Shown: positions 20,526 to 31,770, counted from the first letter of the stretch. The stretch: DNA of 64,000 nt from Spiroplasma poulsonii (GCF_009866525.1 NZ_CM020866.1:1366832-1430831); one strand, 5' to 3'. Notes: a model not told the origin generated them from the letters alone. Made by a program: numbers and translations.

Positions 20526-22727
20526 TTAATCATTTTGCACAACATCATAATAATGTTTTCATTGTCCGCTACTATCTTTTGCAAATCATTGAGTATTAGA
20601 AATTACTCAGTATTGATGACTATCATCACCAGGATTGACATTTGTCCAAGTAATAGTATATTTGTAATTAACTTTTTGATAATTATTTCCTAAACCATCA
20701 TACTTTTCAAATCAATCTAAATCATAGTTTCCTAACGCATCTAAATAAGCTTTATTTAAATCTTGGTATGTTTTAATTCCATCTTTTGCCACATATCATT
20801 TTTCATGTAAGTTTAGATTAGTAGCCACATCAGCATCACCAATTCCTTTATATTCAAGGTCATACTGCATATTATTTTCGTTTAAAAACTTTCCATTATT
20901 AATAAATCAATTTTCTCCTAATAATAACGTATTCGTATAATCATATAAGGCATTATTAATTGCTAATAAATCTTTCCGTGTTTCTGAATTAGGATCAAAA
21001 TATAATTTATTTAATAACGCGCGAACTGGTTTGGTTCCATCATTAAACCATGTAAATGCTACGTCCATAAATGAACCGGCTGCTGGTTTGGTTGGATCTG
21101 CACTACCAGTTAATAATTTTGCAATTTCTGTTTGATTTTGTTCCTGGTTATTTGGATCAGATCATGAAATTTGACTAACTTTTGTTAATGAATCAGCATT
21201 ATCTAAAATTCCTTGTGATAAGGCAATAACAAACTGATTCATATCATTAATTGTTAAAGTTCCTAAATCATCATTTGTTGGTAACATCATCATTTTAGCC
21301 ATAGATTGTAAGACTACTTTAAATCCTGGCGTAACAACTTGTCCTGCAACTTTTAAAAATGTTCCAATAGCATTATTGGCCTCCCCTTGTTGTTCTGTTG
21401 TTGCCTTTGTATATCAACCATTAACTTCGTTTCCAAATTCAATAAATAATTCGGCTAATGATTTTGATGAACTATCTTTTTTAAATAATAAATCAGTTAC
21501 TGATAATTTTGGTGTTTTTCCATTCCACATTGCATCACGATTTTTATATTGGTCCTCTGGTTTTGTCAAATCTAAATCATCTTGCATTGGTTTTGTTAAT
21601 AATAAATCACTAAAAATTTGTGCTTGTTGGGCAAAGAAATTATTAATTTTTGCCTCAATTTCTTGTTTTGCATTTCCTGTTGCTCCTAAATTACTTAAGG
21701 CTACTGAAACACCTTTTTTTGCTAATTCATAATTTGGATTTTTTTCGTTTGGATTATTTGGCATTGTTGGTGAACCAAAAATTTGAAAATAAATAGCTCC
21801 TAAAATACTTCCAAAAAAAGTCCCATCCGCATCTTTTGACAATGGTAAAAATTTGTTTAATTGATTAATATATGTTTTTGATTGTGAACGGTCCGTAAAC
21901 ATATCAGTCATTAAAATTAACTGTAAAATTACCATTAATTTATCTTGTTCTTCTGATTTCTGTGCTGTGGTAAATGATTTACCTGTCGCAAATTTTTTCC
22001 CATTAATAACAAAATTTGAATTTGTTGTAGTATCAAATTTAATGTCTTTTGTTGCCAACGGATTATAATTCATATTTAAATCATAAAAGTAAGTTGTTCG
22101 TGGTAACTCAAACATTGCTTTGTTATAAGCATCCTTAATCGTTTTATGTAATCGCGCATCGCCTTGTTGTGTTGCTAAAATTTCTTTTGCAATTGAATAA
22201 TTTGATAGTGGTCCCCCATCATATCAATAATTTAACATATTACTATTTGCTGCTAAACTAGGCATTGCTGGTAATAAATCATTTTCAGAATATCCTGGAA
22301 GCTTTGCTTTTGTTTGATTTTCCGTATTATATAAGTCATTATTCAAGATATTCATATAATCATAATTTGATGCCATATTATTTAATGGCATTCCATCTTT
22401 TTGATTTAAATAACGACCACGATAATAATCAACATCAACTAAATTGCCATCTTTATCTTTGTATGAATCTGGCAATCGTGTTAACATCTGTAAAGTTGAT
22501 GGTGTATATCCATTTAAATTTTCATGTCGATTAGCAATTGCCATTTTTGAAAATAATGTTGTTTGTAAAATCTTTGATTTTAATGGTCCATTTGGCATTT
22601 TTTCTACTTCGGGATCTTTATATTTATCCCCCGTTTGTGCTTTTCCCTTGTTTTTACAACTAACAACAGTAATAGCTGGAGTTGTCACTAAAACTGTAGC
22701 AGCCAAAATATTAAGTAACTTGCGCAT
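20526..22727 (-). CDS. Large lipoprotein
   Basis: This encodes 733 residues. The signal peptide starts 'MRKLLNILAATVLVTT' and has a lipobox ending 'TVVSC' at residue 24, so the mature protein is lipid-anchored on the outer face. The rest is Asn/Lys/Tyr-rich without repeats or a recognisable domain. Start ATG 22727 has a ribosome binding site 'gagggaacaag'. It lies between a membrane protein and the FtsX-like permease in one direction with a 23-base gap to the permease. It may be a substrate-binding or partner component; that is inference. Confidence 0.8.
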
Positions 22728-22819
22728 TCTTGTTCCCTCTTTTCTTTTTTATTGATAAGCTGTCTTTGTTAATAAATTGTTTTTTATAAGCCATTGAATT
22801 AGTTAATCTAAGCATTATT

Positions 22820-23728
22820 TTATTCTTGCAACGACCCCATTCAGCCATTAATTTCATTTTTTAAGAATTTATTTGGTAAGCTTTCTAAACCATTTTTTTG
22901 ACTAATATTAAAAAAATGAAGGGCATTTAATAATAATGAAAGTTCAACCAATTCGATTTCATTATTATCAGTAATTTTTCATAAATTTTGCATTGTTTTT
23001 TTGACTGTTTTCATCAAAAAAAACAAATCTAGTAAGCATAGAATTTTAATTAGTTTTAATAAAATTTTTAAAAGTAACGAATGTCTTAAAACTCGTAAAT
23101 CATTTGGTCGGCTTTCAAAATTACTAATTGTAATTAAAAAGATTAGCAAATGAAAAGCAAACTCATGTACAAATTTTGTTTTTAGATCAAATAAGTAAAA
23201 AATTGCAACAATAAAACCGGTTAAAATACTTCATGTTAACCATAGAACTAAGATTTGATGATTATGAATTTTATCAAGTCAAAGCAATAATTGTTTTCCC
23301 ATTAAAAATGAAAATAACAATGAAGTAAAGATTAACATCATTAATTTAAAAATATAATTTAAAAATTGTTTGTTCATTAAAATAATAATTCCAATCATAA
23401 ATTGAAAAACTAACACTGTCTCAATCACAGCATAAGTAGTAATATCATTACCGAGAGCATAAATTTTTATAAAAACCATTTGTAAAATTATTGTCATAAT
23501 AAATTCAGTAACAATTAAGATTACATTAAAAAAATATTTTGTTGCTTGTACTCCTAATCTTAATTTAATTGCATAAATTCTAAAAAAATAAGTAACAACT
23601 TTTAAGATTGTATAAAATAAAATAATACTTGCCAGAAAAAATATTGCAACACGTTCCAATGAGGAATTAAAGAAAAAATGAATTGATCTTGGGATATTAA
23701 AATTTGACATTCCATTTTGTAAATTCAT
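22820..23728 (-). CDS. Polytopic membrane protein of unknown function
   Basis: This encodes 302 residues with about seven hydrophobic helices, a Phe/Ile/Leu-rich composition and a soluble C-terminus of about 80 residues. Ribosome binding site 'gaggagaaaaa' precedes ATG 23728. It is the first gene of the run into the lipoprotein and the FtsX-like permease. A 19-base homopolymer lies 57 bases upstream of the start. No family is recognised. Confidence 0.65.
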
Positions 23729-23784
23729 TTTTTCTCCTCACAAATTTTAAATAGTCCGTTGTTGCTTATTGAATATATTAAAGC

Positions 23785-23803
23785 AAAAAAAAAAAAAAAA
23801 AAA
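23785..23803. repeat. A19 homopolymer tract (T19 on the coding strand)
   Basis: Nineteen A's lie between the stop of the hydrolase gene and the start of the membrane protein gene. On the minus strand a small 7-bp hairpin (AAAGAGT / ACTTTTT) precedes the T tract, so it can be a terminator with a very long U tail. It can also be a slippage-prone element in the leader or promoter of the downstream operon. Confidence 0.75.
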
Positions 23804-23842
23804 GTGGTACTCTTTGTTTTTTTATAAAAATTAGACTTTCAA

Positions 23843-24777
23843 CTATCGAAAAAGACTCTTATTGTAAAAATTTAAAATATCTTGATAAATTTCTTGTTTA
23901 ATTGGTTCATTTAAAATTTTATGACGAGCATTTGGATATAATTTCACTTTAACTTTTTTACCGGCTTTTTTATACAATTCAACGGTTTTTAATACTGTCT
24001 TCCCATATTTGCCAACCGGGTCATCTTGTCCAGCAATAAATAACAACGGTAAAGTATTTGGTGTTAACTAAATATTTTTTTATTAGTGATAAATAATAAT
24101 CCCGTAAACATATCTTTAAAAGCACTCGTTGAAAAAACTTGACCTGTTAGCGGATCATTTGTAAATGCCTCTTGCACGGTTCTATCTGTTGATAATCATT
24201 CTGTTCCTAAGACTCCTTCATCTTTATAACGAACATTTAGTGGCGCATAAGAAAATTTATAAATAAAATTATCTTTTGACTTTGGTCCCTTAAGTTTTTG
24301 ACCAATTCTAGCCATTTTAACTGAAAATTTTAATAATCGTTTTGGATAATGCGCTGTTCCACAAATAACTAAAGCAGCAATATTTGTTCCATATTTAATC
24401 GCATAATGGCGAACCATAAATGATCCCATTGAGTGACCAAACATCACAATTGGCGTATTAGGATAACAATGTTTAATATAAGTTGTTACTTCATATAAAT
24501 CATCAATAATTTTTTCTCAGCCTTCTTTTTCTGCAAAAAATCCTAAATCTTCAAAACAAGTCGCTGTTTTCCCATGGCCGCGATGATCTTCGGCAACAAC
24601 AACATAATTATTAACAACTAAAAATTTTGCAAAATCTTCATAACGCAAAGAATGTTCCGCACTCCCATGGACTAATTGCACAACGCCTTTAATATCTTTG
24701 TCGTTTACTAATTTTCATTCATACATTTGTAATTCTGAACCATCACGTAATTGTTGCTTTCACTCTTTAAATTTCAT
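23843..24777 (-). pseudogene. Alpha/beta hydrolase (monoacylglycerol lipase type), frameshifted
   Basis: From ATG 24777 the frame shows 'VQLVHGSAEHS' (oxyanion region), 'VAEDHRGHGKT', and the nucleophile elbow 'MFGHSMGSF'. It stops after 'TNKKIFS' at about 24066. The C-terminal piece ('LFIAGQDDPVGKYG' with the catalytic Asp, 'NARHKILNE' with the His) continues one base off. One extra T near 24065 would give about 311 residues. The family hydrolyses acyl esters. It is either a genuine pseudogene or an error. Confidence 0.8.
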
Positions 24778-24888
24778 ATGCTTTATTACCCTTCTAATTA
24801 AAAATAAATTTGCTATATTTTACCATTTTCAAGTTGTTATTAAAAGCACTTTATTTAAAAATAATAATCCTGTTAACTAAACAAAAAG

Positions 24889-24913
24889 AAAAAGTGTCAT
24901 TTAACACTTTTTT
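24889..24913 (-). terminator. Terminator overlapping the ABC exporter stop
   Basis: AAAAAGTGT pairs with ACACTTTTT across a 6-base loop. The right arm lies in the stop codon region of the ABC gene, and the left arm gives the U tract on the minus strand. Confidence 0.75.
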
Positions 24914-26819
24914 ACCGCCCTTGGTTTCCGGCACGATTAAGATCACGGAACGGACCATCAATTGAAACTAATTCATCATATTTTCCATTCTGAATAATTC
25001 CTTGCCCTTTTCCTAAGACAAAAATTTCATCAACATTTTTAATTGTGCTTAATCGGTGCGCAATTGAAATTGTTGTTTTACCAACCATAATTTTTTCTAA
25101 TTCGGCTTGGATTTCTTTTTCAACAATATTATCTAACGCACTTGTTGCTTCATCTAAAATTAAGATTTGCGGATTTTTTAAAATCATTCGGGCAATAACT
25201 AACCGTTGTTTTTGTCCTCCTGATAACATAAAGCCACGTTCACCTAAAATGGTGTTATAACCATCTTTTCAGCCCATTACTAAATCATGTAAGTTAGCTT
25301 TTTTACAAGCTGCAATAACTTCTTCTTCGGTCGCATTAAACATTCCATAACGAACATTATAAATAACATCCCCAAATAAAATTTTTGGCTCTTGTTCAAC
25401 ATAACCAACATGTGTTAAGTAACTTGCTAAATTTAAATCTTTTAAATTAGTATTATTAATAATAACTTCTCCGCTTGTTGGATCATAAAAGCGTAACAAT
25501 AATTTTGAAATTGTTGATTTTCCACTTCCAGTTTCGCCAACAAAAGCATAACTTTTTCCTTTTTCAAATTTTAAAGTTGTTTTTGGTAAAATAACAACCC
25601 CCGGTTTTTCTGGATACTCAAAAACAATATCTTTTAAAACAATATCACCAGTGATTTCATTAACATTTGGCGCGTCACGGTTTGGTTCAATTGTTGTATC
25701 AACACGAATTAATTGAATAATTCTTTTTGTTGATGCTGTTGCCCGCGCTAATCCTGGTACTAATCCAGTTAATGTTCAAATTGGGAAGGCTAATGTATTA
25801 ACTCCTGTAATAAAAGCTGGTAAAACTTTCATAATGTGGTTAGTACTTTCTGACCCTTTATTACCATATAAAATAATACTTGATAAGACAACAATAACAG
25901 TTAAACTTAATGCACAAAGAATAATAATTGTTGTCATTCGCGCTTGAATACGATTTAAACGACGATTAATACGATAGTATTCCTTATGAATTTGTTCAAA
26001 ACGAACACGTTCATATTCTTCTGTTCCTGTCGCTTTAATTAAAGCAATTGAAGCAATTCGATCAGTCACATCACCATTAACGTCAGTAATTTTAGCACGA
26101 ACATTTTCTGTTTCTGATGCTTGTGAACGGAATGTTACAGCAACTGCTGTCATAAATAAAGCGGTTGCCCCTAAACAAATTAACGCTAATTTTCAATCAA
26201 TATTTAACAATACGATTGCACTTCCAATAAAGATAATTGGGATACTAATTAAGTTAGCTGGCGTTAATTGTGATTCATCCCCAATAATTTGCGTATCATT
26301 AATTAATTTTGTCATTGTTTCTCCAATTTTTTTATCAGAATAATAACCAATGTTTAAATCAACTAAGTTATTTAGAACGGCATTTCGAACATCAATTTCA
26401 ATATTCCGTCCCAACATTCCCCCAACACGTTCACGAATGTTTGTTGTGACAACCCCGATTACTAAGACAACACCAATGATAATTAATCAAATTCATCAGT
26501 CTAAACCAGTTGATACTGCCCCCGGATCATTTCCAAATTCAAATAAAATTTGGGTCATTAACTTATTTATTAAAAGGGTAATTGTTACAATTGACGTTGA
26601 ACTTAAAACTAAAGTAAATAAAATTGTAAATGATCGTCATAAATAGCGACGATAATAAATTGCAACCAACTTAAAAAAACCGATTCGCGGTGCTTTAATT
26701 TCCTTCATCATTTCTAATGGCGTTTGTTGCTTACGAGTCTGATTTTTATGGTTTAATTCGTTATACTCCAAGTCTTTTTCAATCTTATTAATATCAATTA
26801 ACTCTTTAATTTTCCCCAT
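24912..26819 (-). CDS. ABC exporter, fused permease and ATPase (MsbA/MdlB type)
   Basis: This encodes 635 residues. An N-terminal charged extension (about 50) is followed by the six-helix ABC_membrane domain. The ATPase has Walker A 'GETGSGKSTIS', Q-loop 'VGYVEQEPKILFGDV', signature 'LSGGQKQRL', Walker B 'ILILDEATSALD' and H-loop 'AHRLST'. Such half-transporters dimerise to export lipids, peptides or drugs. No obvious partner is adjacent, so it probably homodimerises. The gene is intact and preceded by ribosome binding site 'gaggtgag'. Confidence 0.9.
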
Positions 26820-26887
26820 AAACTCACCTCTTATTCCAAATAAGTTTTATCAATAAACTCTCTTATCTCTATATTATAACAAAAAAT

Positions 26888-26920
26888 AAAACTTTTTTAA
26901 TGTTTTAAAAAAGTTTTTTA
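26888..26920 (-). terminator. Terminator at the end of the His-rich membrane protein gene
   Basis: AAACTTTTTTAA pairs with TTAAAAAAGTTT; the stem overlaps the TAA stop, and A/T runs flank it. Confidence 0.65.
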
Positions 26921-27844
26921 GACATATATTCCATATCGATCAACCAACTGTCTTGTTCGTCGTTCTAATAATAAAAACAATGTAGCATTAACAATATACT
27001 TTGCGATAAAAATTCCAAAGAAAATTCCAATAAAGATTAAAGTATGTTGTCATGATTCGAAAATAGACGCCATCCCATTATTGTCGTGATCATGGTTATG
27101 ACCAGCGTGAGCAACAATAACACTATCTGGTCAATTAATAATTTCGTTTGGTGTACTAACTGCGGGGGATAACATATTAATCCCGTGGTTAATCATATGA
27201 ACATATTCTTCTTCTAAATGAGAATGGCCAGTATTTACTAGAATTTTTGCAACAATTAGAAATGATAACGTTTCAACTAAAGCACACAATGGCACAATAA
27301 TTACAAATGCTAAAATCTTCTTTGTTCAAGCAATACTAATAATTTTATGATGGTGATCATGAGCCTTTTTAACATGATGATACTCATGAATTGTATGATC
27401 TTCAATATCTTCTGGAACTTCTACTTTATAGTAAGCATTAAGCAAGATATAATAGATAAACCATGTGATAAGAACAACTAGAATGTTAGAAATCATAAAG
27501 AATGCCATTTCAATCCAAGTGTGGTGACCATCAATTAGATTATGAATCCAAGGTAAAGCTATTCCCTCCAATAACGCAAACCCTAACCCAACAATTGAGA
27601 TTGAATAAATAATCACTAATGTGTCAAAAAAGCGTAAACCAAAGGTTGCTCCTCATGGCGTTGGAATATTAAAAATTTCTAATAAACTTAAACCAACAGC
27701 GACAGCTAAAAAGATTGCCGCAGCGGTAATTTTAAAGGTAACCAACCTTTGATTATATAATTCTTTGTGAAATAATGATGATTTAATTCGAACCCAAATC
27801 CTATCATTTTTCACAGTTAAATCATTGTTACTATTTTTTTTCAT
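26918..27844 (-). CDS. Membrane protein with His-rich loops, ECF S-component-like
   Basis: This encodes 308 residues with about six hydrophobic helices. The first ('FKITAAAIFLAVAVGLSLLE') is placed and composed as in ECF transporter S components. Two loops are very His-rich: 'EYHHVKKAHDHHHK' (about 170) and 'HAGHNHDHDN' (about 250), suggesting metal binding. It might be a vitamin or metal uptake subunit working with shared ECF energising proteins, but substrate and even family are uncertain. Ribosome binding site 'aaaggaaaaaaa' precedes ATG 27844. Confidence 0.5.
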
Positions 27845-27955
27845 TATTTTTTTCCTTTATTATTTATAAAAATTATAATTTATCTTTTTAAAAAGTCAAG
27901 ACCACAATAAATTTTTAACAAAATAAATTATAATTTATTTTAATAAAGAAAAAAT

Positions 27956-27977
27956 AAAAATAGATGGCTCTATTTTT
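27956..27977 (-). terminator. Terminator of rnpB
   Basis: AAAAATAGA pairs with TCTATTTTT across TGGC and is followed on the minus strand by a T-rich stretch, directly after the rnpB 3' end. Confidence 0.75.
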
Positions 27978-27982
27978 ATTTG

Positions 27983-28371
27983 CAAAGTCATAACATCATA
28001 ACCCACGTTCTGTTTTTTTATTTTATAAAATAAAATACTAGTTATTTATCTATCAATTTTTTAAAATTGATCTTCTTATTTTCTTCTGTTTTGAAAAAAA
28101 GAAGTTCCCTTACCAAAATTTAGGTTTCTCGCTTGTGGGGTTTACCCGTTCCATTTTTTAAATTTCTTTAAAAACTCGTTTCTGTGGCACTTTTATAGAA
28201 AAAATTCCATATTAATAATAACTTAGGATTTTTTTCAGCCGTCATAAGGATCCCTTATGCCTAATCTTATGAATTAAATTAGCACAAACACTACAATCAT
28301 CGCAGATTGTGCGAGCGTGGAGTTTCCTCTATTAACTGTTGTTAATAGCAACTAGTTCTGTTATAACTCAT
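27983..28371 (-). ncRNA. rnpB: RNase P RNA (type B)
   Basis: On the minus strand the 5' part contains 'GAGGAAACTCCACGCTCGCA', the conserved P4/J3-4 region. The 3' part contains 'ACAGAACGTGGGTTATGA', the matching P4 return strand. AGTTATAAC (28360-28368) can pair with GTTATGACT near the 3' end to form P1. The size is about 390 nucleotides. This RNA removes the 5' leader of tRNA precursors. Ends are estimated from P1 and the promoter. Confidence 0.9.
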
Positions 28372-28375
28372 AATA

Positions 28376-28405
28376 ATTATACTATATCTAAAAATAAAGT
28401 GTTAA
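28376..28405 (-). promoter_or_regulatory. rnpB promoter
   Basis: On the minus strand TTAACA (28400-28405) and a perfect TATAAT (28376-28381) are separated by 18 bases, placing transcription start about 7 bases before the predicted P1 helix. Confidence 0.75.
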
Positions 28406-28431
28406 TTTTACTAATAACCATTTGTTAAAAT

Positions 28432-28758
28432 TTAGTCATTTTTTATCTTACCTTCTAAATTATGGATTCGTTTTATTAGATCAGCTTTTGAAAAACCTTC
28501 TTCTTCTAATCGTGCTTTTTGGGCTTTTGTTTCATCAAGTTGGGCTCTTAAAACATCATTCTTATCTTGCAAATCATTTATTTGCTGACGCAAATATTTA
28601 ATTTCTTTATTGAAATCATTAGTAATGCCTTCAAAAACACGATAATCAGTGGCAATCATATCCAAAAACATATCAACTTCATTCGGATCATAGCCTTGAT
28701 AATCAACCTGAAATTCCTTATTAATGATATCAACTGCTCGCAATTTAATTGTTTTCAT
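28432..28758 (-). CDS. gpsB: DivIVA/GpsB-family coiled-coil protein
   Basis: This encodes 108 residues. The N-terminal DivIVA lipid-binding domain is clear: 'INKEFQVDYQGYDPNEVDMF' then a long coiled coil (about 45-105). GpsB coordinates cell division and wall growth in walled Firmicutes; in a wall-less cell it may act in division or shape. Ribosome binding site 'gaggtgtt' precedes ATG 28758. It is divergent from recU. Confidence 0.85.
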   Translation of the reverse strand: MKTIKLRAVDIINKEFQVDYQGYDPNEVDMFLDMIATDYRVFEGITNDFNKEIKYLRQQINDLQDKNDVLRAQLDETKAQKARLEEEGFSKADLIKRIHNLEGKIKND

Positions 28759-28824
28759 TTTAACACCTCTTTTGCAAGGAACAAGTGTCCTTTTTTTGTT
28801 ATATTATTGAATGAGGAAACAAGT

Positions 28825-29334
28825 ATGCACCTACCCAATAATCGTGGAATGTTTTTAGAATCTTTACTTAATTATACTATTCAAAAATATTTTGACCATA
28901 ATATTGGCCTCTTTTTTAAACGAGCAGTCAATATTATTTCGTTGGAAAAAGATCAACACATAATCATAAAAGGTTATTTTAAAGAAAAAACTGGTTGTGA
29001 TTATTATAGTCTTTATCAAGGCCATTATATCGAATTTGAAGTAAAAGAAACCAATCAGCAAAAATTCAACTTAAACAATATTAAAGCACATCAGTTAAAA
29101 CAATTAGCTTTAGTTAAAAAACATCATGGCATTAGTTTTATTATTATTTATTTTCATCATTATAATCGTTATTTTATCCTATCATATCAGAAATTAACAG
29201 AATGAATAAAACTAATGCCAACAAAACAAATCCCAGTTTCTTTTTTTGAAGAAAATGGCTATGAACTTTTTCCGACCCTTCCTAATTTTCTTGACTTTAA
29301 ACCAGTTCTTAATCAATTAATCAATTGTACTTAG
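28825..29334 (+). CDS. recU: Holliday junction resolvase RecU
   Basis: This encodes 169 residues. 'NNRGMFLESLLNYTIQ' at the N-terminus, 'GCDYYSLYQGHYIEFEVKE' (Asp and the E-x-K of the PD-(D/E)XK nuclease) and 'HQLKQLALVKKHHGISFII' match RecU, which cuts Holliday junctions. Start ATG 28825 follows 'atgaggaaac'. Its last 26 bases overlap the end of the convergent DnaD-like gene when TGA is read as Trp. Confidence 0.9.
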
Positions 29335-29869
29335 TTAATGATTTTGGTTTATTTTTAAGATAATTATCAATAAACTTAATAAGTTCTTTAAACGTCATTT
29401 TTGTTTCTTGATGATTAGTGATAATTAGGGTTAATTGAAAATCAGAAATTTTATTCTCTAAGTAAGTATTTAAAGTGGCTTTTTCGTGTTCGGTTAAAGG
29501 GTTTTGTAAAATTTGATTGACTTGGTCAAACAAAATCTTTTTTTCAACATTTAACTCTAAATTTTCGATTGCGATAATAATTTTGTTGAAAATTGGTGAT
29601 AGATCCATTTCTAAAACATCTTTTTTCATCTTAATATCAATAAAACCTTCTTGTTTTAATTGATCTAACATGCTTTTTGCTTTTGTTTCCGTAAAATTGG
29701 AATGATTAGCAATTTCTAACGGAGTGATGAACCTTTTATCAGAAGAAGAACAGTTCATAATCAACATGATTAACACTAACTGTTCTTCTGACAAATTTAT
29801 TAATTTGTAATGGCTCAACAAAAATCGCCACTTATTAATACTGCCCTTGTTAAATAAATTATTTAACAT
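29309..29869 (-). CDS. DnaD-like replication initiation protein
   Basis: This encodes 186 residues. The N-terminal winged helix ('ITPLEIANHSNFTETKAKSM') resembles DnaD, followed by a helical C-terminal region. DnaD family proteins take part in initiation and helicase loading. With TGA=Trp the frame passes the apparent stop at 29321 and ends at TAA 29309-29311, inside the recU 3' end. Location between hup and recU is typical of Firmicute replication clusters. Confidence 0.7.
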
Positions 29870-29896
29870 TACAATAAATTCTTAACTAACTGTTGA

Positions 29897-30169
29897 TTAG
29901 TTTAATGCATCTTTTAATTGTTTAGCTGCTTTGAATTTAGCTGCTTTAGAAGCTGGAATTTTAATTGTTTCACTAGTAGCTGGATTTCTTCCTTCTCTTG
30001 CTGCTCTTGCTGATACAAAAAATTTCCCAAATCCGGCAATTGCAACTTCATTTCCCGTGACTAAATTTTCTTTAATTCTATCAAAAGCAAAGTCGACAAT
30101 TTCTCCCGCTTGCGATTTTAATAAATTAAATTGTCCCGCAATTAACTCTGCTAGTTCTTTTTTTGACAT
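29897..30169 (-). CDS. hup: HU DNA-binding protein
   Basis: This encodes 90 residues, full length: 'MSKKELAELIAGQ' helix-turn-helix start, 'VAIAGFGKFFVSARAAREGR' and 'NPATSETIKIPASKAAKFKA' of the beta arm. HU compacts the chromosome. Ribosome binding site 'agaggtgtaat'. It starts about 230 bases from the rightward Pr6Pr gene, leaving room for a divergent promoter region (30170-30399). Confidence 0.95.
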   Translation of the reverse strand: MSKKELAELIAGQFNLLKSQAGEIVDFAFDRIKENLVTGNEVAIAGFGKFFVSARAAREGRNPATSETIKIPASKAAKFKAAKQLKDALN

Positions 30170-30399
30170 TATTACACCTCTTCTAATTAAACCTTATAAT
30201 TTAGGTTTATATTATCTTACCCAATTTTATTTCAAATGTATACCTTTTTCAAAAAAAAACATTATTTTTGCCAGACCCATATCATTTTTATTAGTTTGTC
30301 TATCTTTTAAATTAATTAATGCTAAAATATTATGGTAGTAATTGCAGGATTATTAGAATTACTACAAATCAACCAAGAATCAAGAAGAAATAGTTATAA

Positions 30400-31071
30400 A
30401 TGACTTTAAAAATAAAATTAATTTGAAAGCAAATTTATAAACTATTTTTTGCAATAGTTGGAATTGCCATCTTAACATGAGCATTTGTCAATGGGATTCT
30501 CAATCAAAATGATATTATTAACCATTACCATGGTGATTACACAGTATATACATTAGATTTTTTTACAACTTTTACTTGTTTATCAAACTTAGGAATCTTA
30601 TTCTGATTCTTAATTAGTGGAATTCGCCATCATCAAGAAAATAAAAATAAAATTCAATCATATCCAGTTGCCCTAGCTGCAGCTTGTTATATTACCATTA
30701 CTTTTATTATATATAATTTTTTACTACTACCAACACACCCCCTACCAGGTGGTGCTTTAGGCTGAATTACAACCGTTATTGATCATATGACCAATCCAAT
30801 TGCGTTTGTTGTTTATGTTCTATTTTTTATGGAAAATAAGCAAGAAATTAAGTTAAAACAATTTTTTCGCACAAACTTTTGAAAATATGTACTTGTTTTA
30901 CTAGGATATTGTGCTTATGCAATGATTAGAGGTGAATTACGTTGTCTTTCTGGTGATCATTTTACTTGACCAGGAAGTACACCTGGTGTAATTGAAAATC
31001 GTTGATATCCATATTTCTTTTTAAATGTCCACGGAACCTTTTTTGGTTTGCCAGGATATGTGTGATTTATT
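30400..31071 (+). pseudogene. Pr6Pr-type membrane protein, 5' part (split by composite element)
   Basis: This encodes 224 residues from ATG 30400 to the insertion point, with about six helices ('FFTTFTCLSNLGILFWFL', 'PLPGGALGWITTVIDHMTNP', 'WYPYFFLNVHGTFFGLPGYV'). The pattern of TFF-S-N, a D-H-x3-P helix and a late Y-P-Y-F-F motif matches the Pr6Pr membrane family of unknown function. The last codons before the IS are TGA TTT ATT (W-F-I). The reading frame resumes at 40168, giving the natural C-terminus. Confidence 0.75.
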
Positions 31072-31417
31072 AGACTTCTTGCGATACCCTTTTTTATTAA
31101 AATATTATTATAAAATATAATTTATGAGGACATAAAAATATGAACAATAATAAATTTAATACTCTTAATGATAGAGAATGGTTAAGATTAACAGGAATAA
31201 AAAAATCCACTTTTAATAAAATGTTAGATATTTTAAAAGTTGCTGAAATAGAAAAATTTAAAAAAGGTGGTAAAACTAATAAATTATCATTAGAAAATAG
31301 ATTATTGATGACTTTATTATATTGACGAGAATATCAGACTTATTTTCATCTTGGTAAAAGTTTTGATATTAGTGAGGCTAATTGTTATCGTAATATTAAG
31401 TTAATTGAAGATATTTT
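31072..31417 (+). mobile_element. IS5-family element, copy 2 (5' fragment)
   Basis: The left inverted repeat, promoter region and first 92 or so codons of orfA (from ATG 31140) match the intact copies. The homology ends at 'gatatttt', where the IS3 element begins. The 3' part is missing here. Confidence 0.9.
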
Positions 31418-31494
31418 TGGATGGGTTAAGATAAATTGGACAACAATAATGTGGAGTAAGGATTATAATTAAATTAATAAATGGAGGTGTAATT

Positions 31495-31770
31495 ATGGCA
31501 AAGAATCATTATACCGATGAATTTAAACAACAAATTGTTAGTCTTTATAAAACAGGTAAAACAGCAAAACAATTGTCCAGTGACTATCAGGTCGGTAAAT
31601 CAACAGTTTGAAAATGAATTTATGAATTCAATAATTCTGGTTCATTTAAAGCAAAAGATAATCGAAGCCCAGAAGAAAATGAACTAATTCATCTAAGAAA
31701 AGAAATTAAACAATTACGAATGGAAAATGATATTTTAAAGCAAGCCACACTGATAATAGGCAAAAAATAG
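31495..31770 (+). CDS. IS3-family transposase OrfA
   Basis: This encodes 91 residues. An HTH domain ('[20 protein letters not shown]', 'KSTVWKWI') is followed by a leucine-zipper helix ('[19 protein letters not shown]'). Ribosome binding site 'atggaggtgtaa'. It ends GGC AAA AAA TAG; the A6 run before the stop is a plausible -1 slippage site that would join it to orfB. Confidence 0.9.

Noticed and set aside
20526-22727. Plus-strand frames inside the lipoprotein gene (e.g. 21376-21732, 22444-22755)
   Set aside because: They are antisense to an intact, well-supported lipoprotein reading frame and have Ser/Phe/Pro-rich shadow composition.
28864-29061. Minus-strand frame inside recU
   Set aside because: It is an antisense shadow; recU has all its motifs on the plus strand.
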